DNA of 43,590 nucleotides from CAYQZD01 sp964421875 (GTDB lineage Bacteria > Electryoneota > Tariuqbacteria > Tariuqbacterales > Tariuqbacteraceae), in NCBI GenBank assembly GCA_964421875.1, contig CAYQZD010000018.1, positions 1-43,590 on the forward strand. Reading direction: 5' to 3'. The notes under the pieces were generated by a model that worked only from the letters and a program-made list of their open reading frames with translations, was not told the origin of the DNA and made no database searches. The translations under genes and the position numbers were made by a program. Numbering within the stretch: position 1 is the first letter of the stretch; each line of letters begins with the position of its first letter. Positions 24,856 to 32,568 of the stretch are shown here, in pieces.

Positions 24856-25303
24856 TGCCAATCACCTCCCCTCCGGTGATGAGCATCAACAGCAGGCGGA
24901 CAATCACTGCGGTGAGAAACATTATGGAAAGGGTCTTAATCACTCCCTGACGTTCCATCCAGTTGGCGATCAATCCGGGAATGATGAAACCGATGGCCTG
25001 CATACGGAAATCCAGGGAGAACGCTTCGTATAGTATCAACTGCCGGGAGATGTAGCCGAAGATGAATCCGAGCAAAATCGCCAGCACTAACCTCCGCCGG
25101 CCGTAAATGATTATGAAGTTCGAGGCCAGTCTGATGGTGAGAAAGGTGACGAAAGCCACAACCACTGTGCCCGCCAGTTTGTAGGGGTCATGCAGGTTGA
25201 GGGCGATGTATCCCGGAACCACGATCCCCCCTGCCGCAGCGCCGAATATTTCATTGAAGAACAGGCTGAAGACAACCCCCAGCCCGATGGCAATCTCAAT
25301 CAT
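24848..25303 (-). CDS. pgsC: Poly-gamma-glutamate synthase subunit PgsC/CapC
   Basis: 151 aa, the normal size. Integral inner-membrane protein with about four to five hydrophobic segments. It opens IGLGVVFSLFFNEIFGAAAGGIVVPGYIAL, the conserved N-terminus of CapC (given here in part: FGAAAGGIVVPGYIAL). It forms the membrane part of the polyglutamate synthase with PgsB. It lies 74 bp after pgsB and overlaps pgsW. Confidence 0.93.
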   Translation of the reverse strand: MIEIAIGLGVVFSLFFNEIFGAAAGGIVVPGYIALNLHDPYKLAGTVVVAFVTFLTIRLASNFIIIYGRRRLVLAILLGFIFGYISRQLILYEAFSLDFRMQAIGFIIPGLIANWMERQGVIKTLSIMFLTAVIVRLLLMLITGGEVIGSV

Positions 25304-25377
25304 AAAGTCGTGGGTTATGGATTAGAAATTTCAATCGAGAGAATAGGTATTAAAATTATCGATGACCACTTTTCGGT

Positions 25378-26589
25378 TTATTGTTTTTCAACCGCCAGCG
25401 CCTCCTCGCCGTTTTCCACCGCAGCCGCCTTTTTCCGGAAATAGTCCGCCACCTGTAAGCCGCCTCCGCCCATATTACCAATAGCGAATATCAGCGAAAA
25501 GCCGTTTTCCGAGGCCATCGCCATCAGCCGGTGGTGGATTTCTTCTGCGCGACGGCTTTTTATCTGAACCAGGCGATTTTTTTCCACTCCGATGCGCGCC
25601 GAAAAGGCTCCGACCTGGTCGATTTTTTGGCCTATCAACACCAAATCGTCATAGCGGATGTTGCGATGGCACATCTCTATTAGCTGCAGGCTGCGGTCGT
25701 AGCGGTCGGCGCGGGTGTTCAGCAGAATGGTGACGCGGTCTCCTTCGGGGTAGATTTCCCGCACCCTGCGCCAGATTTCCAGGGTTGAATCGGGATCGTT
25801 AGCGGCTAAGGCGTTGATGAAGTACACTTTTTTCGCCCCGTTCTCCATCTTGAAAATCTTCATCGCCCCGGCGTCGGGATGGGAATGATACATCCCTTCA
25901 AGCGCGATTTCCCGTTCCACTCCAAGATGCTGGCACACCGCCAGAGCCAGGGAAACGTTGTCCGGATGCTCAACATGCTGGAATCCGGCCATTTCCGCGC
26001 TGGATACGGTGGAACCGTTGACGGGGAAAAGTTCCGTTTTAGTCTTAGAAGCGGTTCGCTGCATCAATGGCAACATATTTCGTTCAGCGGTGAAAGCCAC
26101 GCCTTTTTTAGGCAGGGTGTTGCAGAGGGATAGTGTGATATTATTGAGGTCGGGCCCCATCTCCCGGGTGTGGTCGAGGCGGGAATTGGTAATGACTCCG
26201 ATGGTAGAGCGGACCATCTTGTGCTCACATATCCATTGATACTCCGGCATCACCGCCATACACTCCATCACCATCGCCTGGGGGGAGCGTTTCCGCATAA
26301 AGTCGATGATCTTCAACTGTTCGATAATATTCACCATGAAGGGCCGGGGCACCGGAATTTCCAAACCATCCTCGTCGATAATCCGGGGAAGGGTGCCTGT
26401 AGTTTTAGCCAAGGTCTTGATTCCCCCGGCGCGGAGTCCGGCGGCGATGAGGCGGGTGACGCTGGATTTACCCCGCGTTCCGTTCACATGGATGCGGATG
26501 GGGATGGAGAGCAGATTGCAAAGGTGACGGCGGTATTCCAGCGCCCATAAAGTTATGAGAGCCAGGGCTGTGAGTATGACTATATACAT
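25378..26589 (-). CDS. pgsB: Poly-gamma-glutamate synthase PgsB/CapB
   Basis: 403 aa. ATP-dependent amide ligase of the Mur-ligase-like family that polymerises glutamate through the gamma-carboxyl group. An N-terminal membrane helix (residues 1-18) is followed by the P-loop HVNGTRGKSSVT (about 34-45), then TGTLPRI, the acidic MVMECMAV and the conserved ITNSRLDHTREMGP segment (about 132-145) typical of CapB. First gene of the minus-strand pgsB-pgsC-pgsW run. The classic fourth gene pgsA/capA (metallophosphatase-like) is absent. Confidence 0.95.
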   Translation of the reverse strand: MYIVILTALALITLWALEYRRHLCNLLSIPIRIHVNGTRGKSSVTRLIAAGLRAGGIKTLAKTTGTLPRIIDEDGLEIPVPRPFMVNIIEQLKIIDFMRKRSPQAMVMECMAVMPEYQWICEHKMVRSTIGVITNSRLDHTREMGPDLNNITLSLCNTLPKKGVAFTAERNMLPLMQRTASKTKTELFPVNGSTVSSAEMAGFQHVEHPDNVSLALAVCQHLGVEREIALEGMYHSHPDAGAMKIFKMENGAKKVYFINALAANDPDSTLEIWRRVREIYPEGDRVTILLNTRADRYDRSLQLIEMCHRNIRYDDLVLIGQKIDQVGAFSARIGVEKNRLVQIKSRRAEEIHHRLMAMASENGFSLIFAIGNMGGGGLQVADYFRKKAAAVENGEEALAVEKQ

Positions 26590-26989
26590 ACCGGCAAAAT
26601 ATTCCAGATGTGAACTACCCTAAGATACAATCTGAAAAAAACGGCTGTGTATCACGCGAGCTGTGAATTTTCATCCTTCGTGGTGCGATTGTCCGCGAAG
26701 AGAATCCATCGGATGATGGTTTGTATCGCTAAAGCGTCGAACGAAGTCAAGCCATAATAGATATTGAACATAGATTATTTCCACATAACTCCGAAACGGA
26801 CGCTATACGGTAAAAAAGATTCGAGTGCAGTCAAGGGATATCAGAATTATTGTGTAACCTATGAATAAGTGCAAATATTATACCTTGAAAGGTATATCTA
26901 TACAAAACATTGTCATTCGGCGATTACGATTATCCAATCATACTGCATTGTGTGCATACTGAATGCATTTGGTCAAGAGCTTCTTGACA
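26590..26989. other. Intergenic region upstream of pgsB, no gene seen
   Basis: About 400 bp, AT-rich near both ends. It includes degraded repeat fragments (CGTCGAACGAAGTCAAGC near 26737; CATCCTTCG...CGGATGATGG near 26671-26717). The promoter of pgsB must lie here, but no convincing -35/-10 pair stands out. A TCAAGA/TCTTGA hairpin (about 26973-26987) sits just after the stop of the next gene and lacks a T tract. Confidence 0.4.
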
Positions 26990-27562
26990 TTAGTCTTGAA
27001 ACAGCGGTTTGCAGATGATTTCCTGAACCCTGAGGTCGAAGAAGTTTTGGGCGTTGGCCGCTTTGATTATCATCACAGTATCGGCGCCGAAGCCGCTTCC
27101 TGCCGCCGCGAGGATGTTTTCACCGTAATTCACTAATCCGGCGTCAGCCGCCATCAGGGTCATTTCCAGGCAGACCTTGGTCCCTTCTCCAAAAGCGCGT
27201 AATGTGTTGGCGATGATTTCTTCCAGCTGGTAGGCGCCGAATTGCTTCCTCACAGCCCGTCCCACGCCGCCGAAGGCGTGCTGGCAGGTGAGGATTTTGC
27301 CGCCGCGCCCCTCGATGGCTTCCCGGTTTTCCGCGGTCAGTTCCTGCCGGTTGACCTGGCTGAAACCGTAGGAATGGGTTACTACGATGACCTCAGTTTC
27401 TTCCAGGATTTCCATCGCCAGGCGGCCGGTTTCGCCCCGGGTGGTCGCCACCAGCGCCTTGCCAATGTCCCCCTGAGCTATCCTTTCCGCGGCGAGGCGC
27501 AAAGCGGCCTCGGTGTTGGCAGCGCCGGTTTGGGGAAAATAGACTGTTTTACCTTCTATCAT
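26990..27562 (-). CDS. Stand-alone pyruvate-kinase C-terminal-domain protein
   Basis: 190 aa from ATG 27562. GTG 27571 in frame is the alternative, and neither has a Shine-Dalgarno. The fold matches the alpha/beta C-terminal domain of pyruvate kinase without its catalytic barrel: NTEAALRLAAERIAQGDI, KALVATTRGETGRLA, EVIVVTHSYGF, and a C-terminal segment with TVMIIKAANAQNFFDLRVQEI. In pyruvate kinase this domain binds effectors such as fructose-1,6-bisphosphate. Free-standing versions occur in diverse bacteria and archaea with unknown role, possibly as small-molecule sensors. The 5' flank contains a structured region (see 27572-27713). Confidence 0.82.
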   Translation of the reverse strand: MIEGKTVYFPQTGAANTEAALRLAAERIAQGDIGKALVATTRGETGRLAMEILEETEVIVVTHSYGFSQVNRQELTAENREAIEGRGGKILTCQHAFGGVGRAVRKQFGAYQLEEIIANTLRAFGEGTKVCLEMTLMAADAGLVNYGENILAAAGSGFGADTVMIIKAANAQNFFDLRVQEIICKPLFQD

Positions 27563-27571
27563 AATGGTCAC

Positions 27572-27713
27572 AATGGAGAAGATGGTTCATCGAGAGTTCC
27601 GTGGGAGTCCGCTGAAAAACGCACTATGCGCGGGCCATAGTCGAAGGGGAGATTCAGTGTGCGTCAAGGATGTGCCTTGAATTACAGCCGGCCATCACGG
27701 ATGGTCTTTTTTT
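27572..27713 (+). ncRNA. Candidate structured RNA ending in an intrinsic terminator
   Basis: On the plus strand a series of hairpins ends in a terminator. ACGCAC (27619-27624) pairs with GTGCGT (27659-27664). Inside it ACTATG (27623-27628) can pair with CATAGT (27636-27641). TCAAGG/CCTTGA (27664-27669, 27675-27680) form the next hairpin. The final stem is 27690-27696 with 27700-27706, followed by T7. There is no ORF in this orientation. GATGGTT at 27581-27587 could also pair with GGCCATC, competing with the terminator stem. The 5' end is not defined. The same DNA is the 5' leader region of the minus-strand gene at 26990-27562, so it may instead act there. No known RNA family was recognised. 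Confidence 0.4.
27690..27713 (+). terminator. Intrinsic terminator on the plus strand with no upstream gene
   Basis: GGCCATC (27690-27696), loop ACG, GATGGTC (27700-27706): 7 bp with one G-U pair, followed by seven T. It is strong by the usual rules, yet no plus-strand coding gene lies upstream within about 13 kb. This is the main argument for a plus-strand RNA here. Confidence 0.7.
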
Positions 27714-27781
27714 CGCGGCTATCCGCCACGAAGTATAAAAAATTTCGGTTCGCGCTGTGAGGTTCAGTCAGACTCAAGAGA

Positions 27782-27814
27782 AAAAGGGGCCGATTTTTAG
27801 ACGAGGCCCCTTTT
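27782..27814. terminator. Bidirectional intrinsic terminator downstream of HU
   Basis: Perfect 10-bp stem AAAAGGGGCC (27782-27791) / GGCCCCTTTT (27805-27814), loop 13 nt. T tracts appear on both strands (TTTT plus; TTTTT minus). Read on the minus strand it lies about 260 nt after the HU stop. Confidence 0.85.
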
Positions 27815-27979
27815 CAGTAAACCTATAGCGACCGGGACTTTTTTACCACGAACGAACGTGATACGAACGGCGCCGCAGTTTAAATTTAAGCAGAGTCAAT
27901 CGCCGACTCCGGAGAGTGCGAGAGACGACAGCGCCGGGAGCTAAATGTTATCCAGCGATGGGAAACTGCGCGCTTGTTT

Positions 27980-28060
27980 CGCCGGTAGAGGGGTGTTCGG
28001 GTAATCCTGAATTGTAATCGCTGCTATCGGATACAAAGTCAGCGCCCCTCTGCTCCGGCG
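27980..28060. other. Y-shaped structured element next to the HU stop codon
   Basis: A closing stem pairs CGCCGG-t-AGAGGGG (27980-27993) with CCCCTCT-gct-CCGGCG (28045-28060), 13 bp around a small internal loop. It encloses two hairpins: TCGGG/CCTGA (27997-28001, 28006-28010, one G-U) and CGCTG/CAGCG (28019-28023, 28040-28044). It begins 10 bp after the HU stop on the minus strand. There is no T tract, no ORF and no tRNA T-loop. Because DNA inverted repeats fold on both strands, the acting strand is undecided. Confidence 0.5.
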
Positions 28061-28070
28061 GAAAACTGTT

Positions 28071-28385
28071 TTAGTCAACCGGTTTCTTCAGAGCATCCTG
28101 GAGAAGTTTTCCGGGTTTAAAATGGGTTTTTCTGCGCGGCGGAACGTATATCACTTCGTTGGTTTTAGGATTACGGGCTTTAGGCTTAGCTTTGGTCTTT
28201 TTTACCTCGAAGACGCCGAAGTTTCTGATTTCAATCCGGCTTTCCGCATCACTTTGAGTCATAATCTCTCGCAGCGCGGTGAAGGTGGCATTAACAACCG
28301 AGGCCACCTGCTTGACATCGGTGGTCTCCTCACTTACAAGCTCGTAAACTTTGTCAACAACATCTCGCTTAATGTAAGTCTGCAT
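28071..28385 (-). CDS. HU/IHF-family DNA-binding protein
   Basis: 104 aa. Nucleoid-associated dimer that bends DNA. The N-terminal helical part (about 1-45) is followed by the HU signature IEIRNFGVFEVKKTKAK (about 50-66) and the DNA-binding arm ARNPKTNEVIYVPPRRKTHFKPG (given as KARNPKTNEVIYVPPRR, about 68-84). The Pro-containing tip is present (NPKT). The C-terminus is about 10 residues longer than in E. coli HU. AAAGG precedes the ATG by about 8 nt. A plausible minus-strand promoter (TTGCAT, 16 nt, TATATT) lies at about 28420-28450. Same strand as cdaA but 189 bp away, so possibly separately transcribed. Confidence 0.93.
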   Translation of the reverse strand: MQTYIKRDVVDKVYELVSEETTDVKQVASVVNATFTALREIMTQSDAESRIEIRNFGVFEVKKTKAKPKARNPKTNEVIYVPPRRKTHFKPGKLLQDALKKPVD

Positions 28386-28574
28386 AACTTGACCCTTTGT
28401 TTGTTAATATAATTTTTGACTAAATATAATAATTTCAGTGAAAAATGCAAGTAGTGTTTGAGTTTTTTTTTGGTTGAGTGAGCGGCATCGTCAATAAGCG
28501 AGCCGAAAATTCTCATTCTTTGCGCGGTAGGACGCGAAATACTTTCTTATAAGAAGATAAGCTTGCGCCTCTTT

Positions 28575-29387
28575 CTATGTCGATTCATCGACAGTCAAAC
28601 CTCTGCCGGTGAGCTTAACCTTTTCCCGCTCAAAAATGTCTAACAGATGTTTCTTGAGCCCTTCGAGGTCGAGGTTACGATGCAGGAACTCTCCCTGATA
28701 AGCCAGGGATATTCTGCCGGTTTCTTCGGAAACCACCACCACTACGGCGTCGGATTCTTCGCTGATACCCAGGGCGGCTCGGTGCCGGGTGCCCAGAGCA
28801 TGGTCCAATTCCGGGTTTTGGGATAGAGGCAGGATACATTTCGCCGCCTGCACCAAATCGTTACTGATGAGCACTGCGCCATCGTGCAAGGGTGTTCGCG
28901 GGGAGAAGATCGACACCAGCAGTTCCGGCGTCACTTCCGCCTGCAGTTTCACCCCGGTCTCCACGATGCCTTTTAGTCCGGTGTCCTTCTGCATCACGAT
29001 GAGACCTCCGTAATGCCGGTCGGCGAGCTGAACCGCGCCGTCGATCACCGCGTTGATAGCCCTGTTTTCCTCCACTTTGAAAAGCATCTGGATGATTCGG
29101 GTCTGCCCTAATTGAATCAACAGCCGGCGCAGTTCGGGCTGAAAGATGATGACGAAGGCGATGACCCACACCGCGGTGAAGGAACTCACCAGCCAGCTCA
29201 TCCCCTCCATATTGAGGATTTGGGCGATAAAGGAGACCAGCAGTATAAGCAGCAGACCGGCGAACATTTGCGCCGCTCTGGTGCCTTTCATTATCTGATA
29301 GAGTTTGGTAAGGACGTAGTAAACCGCAATGATATCGAGCAGGTCTATCAGCGTGAAGGAGATAAACCCAATCCTGAACAGGACCAT
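28575..29387 (-). CDS. cdaA: Diadenylate cyclase CdaA (c-di-AMP synthase)
   Basis: 270 aa, the usual length for CdaA/DacA. It makes c-di-AMP from two ATP at the inner membrane. Three hydrophobic segments (about 8-30, 42-58, 64-82) are followed by the DAC domain with the catalytic DGA motif (169-171, in RTPLHDGAVLI) and the RHR motif (201-203, in LGTRHRAALGISE). Most often studied in Gram-positive bacteria and cyanobacteria but also present in FCB lineages. It follows porX-tsaE-tsaB on the same strand, after a 259-bp gap. The CdaR/GlmM genes that usually accompany it are not present. Confidence 0.95.
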   Translation of the reverse strand: MVLFRIGFISFTLIDLLDIIAVYYVLTKLYQIMKGTRAAQMFAGLLLILLVSFIAQILNMEGMSWLVSSFTAVWVIAFVIIFQPELRRLLIQLGQTRIIQMLFKVEENRAINAVIDGAVQLADRHYGGLIVMQKDTGLKGIVETGVKLQAEVTPELLVSIFSPRTPLHDGAVLISNDLVQAAKCILPLSQNPELDHALGTRHRAALGISEESDAVVVVVSEETGRISLAYQGEFLHRNLDLEGLKKHLLDIFEREKVKLTGRGLTVDEST

Positions 29388-29580
29388 AACCGGACAGCGT
29401 TGTTTTTCCGCCGGACCAGTCTGTCTGAAAACTGAAAAACAAATATTGGCATTGCGATTTCGAGCATCGGGAGCGGCAATTTAATTGTAAAGTATCTACT
29501 TACAGATTGCTTTATGCTCCTGCGGCGCCCACACAATTATTTCATTAGACACGCTGGATCGGCAGAATATGGATGGCCGT

Positions 29581-29609
29581 GAATGAGACCGTCGGTAACG
29601 GTTTCATTC
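29581..29609. repeat. 12-bp inverted repeat between tsaB and cdaA
   Basis: Arms GAATGAGACCGT (29581-29592) and ACGGTTTCATTC (29598-29609) pair with one G-U, loop CGGTA. There is no T tract on either side, so it is not a normal terminator. It lies 38 bp after the tsaB stop. It could be an mRNA processing or stability hairpin or a protein-binding site. The remaining 259 bp of this gap shows no ORF. Confidence 0.55.
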
Positions 29610-29646
29610 AGAATAAGGCGAAATATAATGCCTTTTTATTAAAAAA

Positions 29647-30315
29647 TCAAATACTTCGAGGAAAATTTTGTAAATATTTTGGCTCAAAAGAGGCAAGATC
29701 GGCGGTATTTTGGCTAATAATTCTCTTTTCGCCGATTTCAGCCACGGCACGGACGGTAGGAATCAAACCGTAAGGCGTTACCTGAGTCGATTCCGGGAAT
29801 GTCGATGTGAATTCAGAGGCGTGTTTGGCATATCCGCTGCCGGCGACGATGGCTGGTTCTTCGAGGATCACAGCGATTTCCCTGAAATTAGCCAGCGAGG
29901 GCTCCCGTACCGGCGACAACTCTCCGTGAAGCCAACGGTAAACGGCATAATAGACTTCGTCCCCCTTAGCGTGTATCACCGGAACGATGAGGCGGTCGCA
30001 GTGGCGGAAGGTGTAGGCTAAGGCTTCCAAGCTGCCCACCGCCGCTAAGGGGAGGTTCTCCGCCAGGCAGAGTCCCTTGACGTAAGCCGTTCCCACGCGC
30101 AGCCCGGTAAAGGACCCCGGCCCGCAATTCACCGCCACCCCGGTAAGTTCCTTTATCTTCAAACCGCAGTCCTCCAGCAAGCCCCTGGCCATCGCGGAGA
30201 GCGCTTCATCCCGGCTTTTTCCCAGCATCAGGTTTCTTTCGCCGATGATTAGGCGGTCTTGAATAATGGCGGCGCCGGTGATACGGTCGGCGGTGTCTAT
30301 AGCTAAAACCGTCAA
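29647..30315 (-). CDS. tsaB: tRNA threonylcarbamoyladenosine biosynthesis protein TsaB
   Basis: 222 aa. Partner and activator of TsaD in the t6A37 tRNA modification. ASKHA-fold signatures: N-terminal LAIDTADRITGAAI, then VNCGPGSFTGLRVGTAYVKGL (residues about 63-83, given in part as CGPGSFTGLRVG), which is diagnostic for TsaB. The start is TTG, 17 bp after tsaE, and no in-frame ATG upstream fits. Completes the porX-tsaE-tsaB gene run. tsaD and tsaC are not in the window. Confidence 0.94.
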   Translation of the reverse strand: MTVLAIDTADRITGAAIIQDRLIIGERNLMLGKSRDEALSAMARGLLEDCGLKIKELTGVAVNCGPGSFTGLRVGTAYVKGLCLAENLPLAAVGSLEALAYTFRHCDRLIVPVIHAKGDEVYYAVYRWLHGELSPVREPSLANFREIAVILEEPAIVAGSGYAKHASEFTSTFPESTQVTPYGLIPTVRAVAEIGEKRIISQNTADLASFEPKYLQNFPRSI

Positions 30316-30332
30316 GGTCTAATCCCCAGTAT

Positions 30333-30767
30333 TCACTCGATTTTTTCCCATTGGATATGGCGTTGGTCGCTGACTTCAGTAAACTCGATGCGGACTTCCC
30401 AGCGGGGGCGGGCCTCTACTATAAAACGGCTCCGCTCACCCCACTCGAAAATGGTTATCCCCTCCGGTTCCAGCAAGTTTTCCAGGCCCAAATCGCGCAA
30501 ATCGTCCTGGGGGCCAATCCGATAGAGGTCGCAATGGTCGATTTTTAGTTTACCCGGGTAAGTCTTGACCAGGGTGAAGGAAGGCGAAGAGACTACTCCT
30601 TGATATCCCAGTCCCCGGGCGAGTCCTCGGGCGATTACACTCTTGCCCGCCCCCAGCTCTCCGATGAGCAGCACGATGTCGCCGCGTTGAAGCTGTCCGG
30701 CCAATTCCTTGCCCCAGCGGAGGGAGCGCTCCGGGCCGGAACTCAGAAACTCGCCCGCAGTTTTCAT
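30333..30767 (-). CDS. tsaE: tRNA threonylcarbamoyladenosine biosynthesis ATPase TsaE
   Basis: 144 aa, typical. P-loop ATPase of the TsaBDE complex. Walker A GELGAGKS (about 37-44), then RGLARGLGYQGVVSSPSFTLV with the family-specific SPSFTL motif, and HCDLYRI (Walker B-like, about 77-83). Its ATG overlaps the porX stop by 4 bp (ATGA), coupling tRNA modification to the regulator gene, and tsaB follows 17 bp later. Confidence 0.95.
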   Translation of the reverse strand: MKTAGEFLSSGPERSLRWGKELAGQLQRGDIVLLIGELGAGKSVIARGLARGLGYQGVVSSPSFTLVKTYPGKLKIDHCDLYRIGPQDDLRDLGLENLLEPEGITIFEWGERSRFIVEARPRWEVRIEFTEVSDQRHIQWEKIE

Positions 30768-32320
30768 TTTCCTTCCAGACGGTAAACGGGGAGTATCATT
30801 TCCTCCAGCGAAATCCCGCCGTGCTGAATGCTGTCCCGGAAAATCCTCAAGTATCTGTTGTAGTTGTTGGGATAAAGGAAAAAGTAATCTTCCTTAGCCA
30901 CGATGTAATTGGTGTTCATCCCCCGGCGGGGGAGCTTAAAACTACCGGGATTGTCGATAATCAACGCCTGTTTGGAATCGACCCTCAAATTCCGGCCGTA
31001 TTTGTAACGGACGTTGGTGGAGGTTTCCCGGTCTCCGATGACCTTGGAGCCTTTCTGGACGCGCAGAGCTCCGTGGTCGGTGGTCATAATCAAAAGGCTG
31101 TTTTTCTGGCGGGAGAAACTTTTCAGAATCGAGAATAACGCCGAATGCTCAAACCAGGAGCGCACCACGGCGCGATAGGCGGCTTCGTTGGGCACCATTT
31201 CCATAATGACGTCGCTGGCGGCTCGTCCGTGAGTCAGCATATCCACAAAATCGACTACGATGGAGACGATGGGAAAGTCGAAAAGCGTGGAGACCTTCCG
31301 CTCCAGGTTCTGGCTCTCCGCGGGATTGACCAACTTGAAGTATTTCGATTCCCGCTTGAGCCCGATACCGGCTCGCTCCAACTGGCTGTCGAGCAATTCG
31401 CGCTCGTAGCGGTTGCAGGAAGTCTCGTCCTCCTCGCTTTTCAGCCAGAGGTCGCGGAAACGCCGTTCGATATCTCCGGGGAACATCCCGGCGAAAAGGG
31501 CGTTGCGGGCGTAGGGAGTGGCGGTGGGGATGATGGAGTAATAGAAATCACGGCTGATGTGAAAGTACTGCCCCAGGAGTTCCTCAATAGCCAGCCATTG
31601 GTCCAGCCTCATACAATCGACCACCACGAAGAGCACGTTTTTCCCTTCGCGTAATGCGGGAACGATGTATTCCCCTCCCACTCCCGGCGACAGCAGGGGA
31701 CCTTCCCCGCCTTTAACCCAGTCTATGTACCGTTTTTCCACATAGCGGGAGAAATCCGCGTTGCAACTCCTCCGAAGCTCCTCCAGTGACTGCGCCAGGG
31801 CTTGGTCGGAATGGCCGCGGAGTTCGATTTCCCAACCGGAAAGCTTGAGATGAAGTTCTATCCATTCGTCCCACTCCAAGCCCATATGCAGCGCGGCGTT
31901 TATCTGGTTAAATTCGGTGATATAATCCCGGGAAATCTGTTGCTCGGAGATTTTCCTGCCCTCGGTGATTTTTTTCAGCGCCAGCAGAATCTGGCTGGGA
32001 TTCACGGGCTTGGTCAGGTAATCGTCGATTTTGGAGCCGATGGCTTGCTCCATCAGGCTCTCTTCTTCATTCTTGGTAATCATTATCGCCGGGAGGTCGG
32101 GGCGGATTTCCTTCATCGCTTCCAGAGTGGAGATTCCGTCTCGGCCCGGCATCATCTCGTCCAAAAGCGCCGCATCGAAATTTTCCCGCTGAACCAAATC
32201 CAGGGCGTCGTCGCCGTTACTCGCGGGAACAACATCGTATCCCTTCTCCTTTAAATACATTATATGCGAGCGAAGCAGTTCGATTTCATCATCGACCCAT
32301 AGTATTTTCTTTCTGTTCAT
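30764..32320 (-). CDS. porX: PorX-type response regulator: receiver domain plus PglZ phosphatase-like domain
   Basis: 518 aa, matching PorX of Bacteroidetes. The receiver domain (1-120) has acidic D10/D11, the phospho-acceptor D54 in LLDEMMPG, T82 and K104. A helical linker (about 125-205) precedes a PglZ domain of the alkaline-phosphatase superfamily: VVVDCMRLDQW (D235, D240), a T in SIIPTATPYARN (T266/T268), DFVDMLTHG (D357, D360, H364), TTDHGALR (D415, H416) and C-terminal HGGISLEEMILPV (H500). The metal-site residues appear intact. In Porphyromonas, PorX with PorY controls T9SS gene expression, and its PglZ domain acts on oligonucleotides. This window holds several T9SS cargo genes. First gene of a run with tsaE, tsaB and, further on, cdaA. 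No PorY-like kinase or SigP-like sigma factor is in the window. Confidence 0.92.
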   Translation of the reverse strand: MNRKKILWVDDEIELLRSHIMYLKEKGYDVVPASNGDDALDLVQRENFDAALLDEMMPGRDGISTLEAMKEIRPDLPAIMITKNEEESLMEQAIGSKIDDYLTKPVNPSQILLALKKITEGRKISEQQISRDYITEFNQINAALHMGLEWDEWIELHLKLSGWEIELRGHSDQALAQSLEELRRSCNADFSRYVEKRYIDWVKGGEGPLLSPGVGGEYIVPALREGKNVLFVVVDCMRLDQWLAIEELLGQYFHISRDFYYSIIPTATPYARNALFAGMFPGDIERRFRDLWLKSEEDETSCNRYERELLDSQLERAGIGLKRESKYFKLVNPAESQNLERKVSTLFDFPIVSIVVDFVDMLTHGRAASDVIMEMVPNEAAYRAVVRSWFEHSALFSILKSFSRQKNSLLIMTTDHGALRVQKGSKVIGDRETSTNVRYKYGRNLRVDSKQALIIDNPGSFKLPRRGMNTNYIVAKEDYFFLYPNNYNRYLRIFRDSIQHGGISLEEMILPVYRLEGK

Positions 32321-32568
32321 AGAATATGCATTCGATTAATTACAATCGTGGTATCGGATATCCGTACTCAATACCAATTATTTATTATTATTGAAGATGC
32401 TGTCGATTACGGAGAGTCGACAGCGCACACTATTCGGTTTGTTCTACCTGTAGGGCGGGTCACTTGTCAGCCGTTGCTGATTCAGACCCGCCATTAACAT
32501 CGAAGATTGAAATGAGCCTGTCGGCTTTGAATAAGCCGACCTACAACAAATAATGATGACAGATTCAT
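32321..32568. repeat. Intergenic repeat cluster upstream of porX
   Basis: About 250 bp. A GCTGTCGA/TCGACAGC hairpin (32399-32406, 32417-32424) is a copy of hairpin B of the composite element. At about 32452-32492 a GGCGGGTC...GACCCGCC stem encloses a smaller hairpin (CAGCCGTTGCTG). At about 32519-32543 a GTCGGCTT/AAGCCGAC stem follows. No gene visible. Confidence 0.7.

Noticed and set aside
27980..28060. tRNA or tRNA(Sec)-like cloverleaf in the structured element after HU
   Set aside because: There is no T-loop consensus or anticodon arm, and the closing stem is 13 bp with an internal loop, unlike any tRNA acceptor stem.
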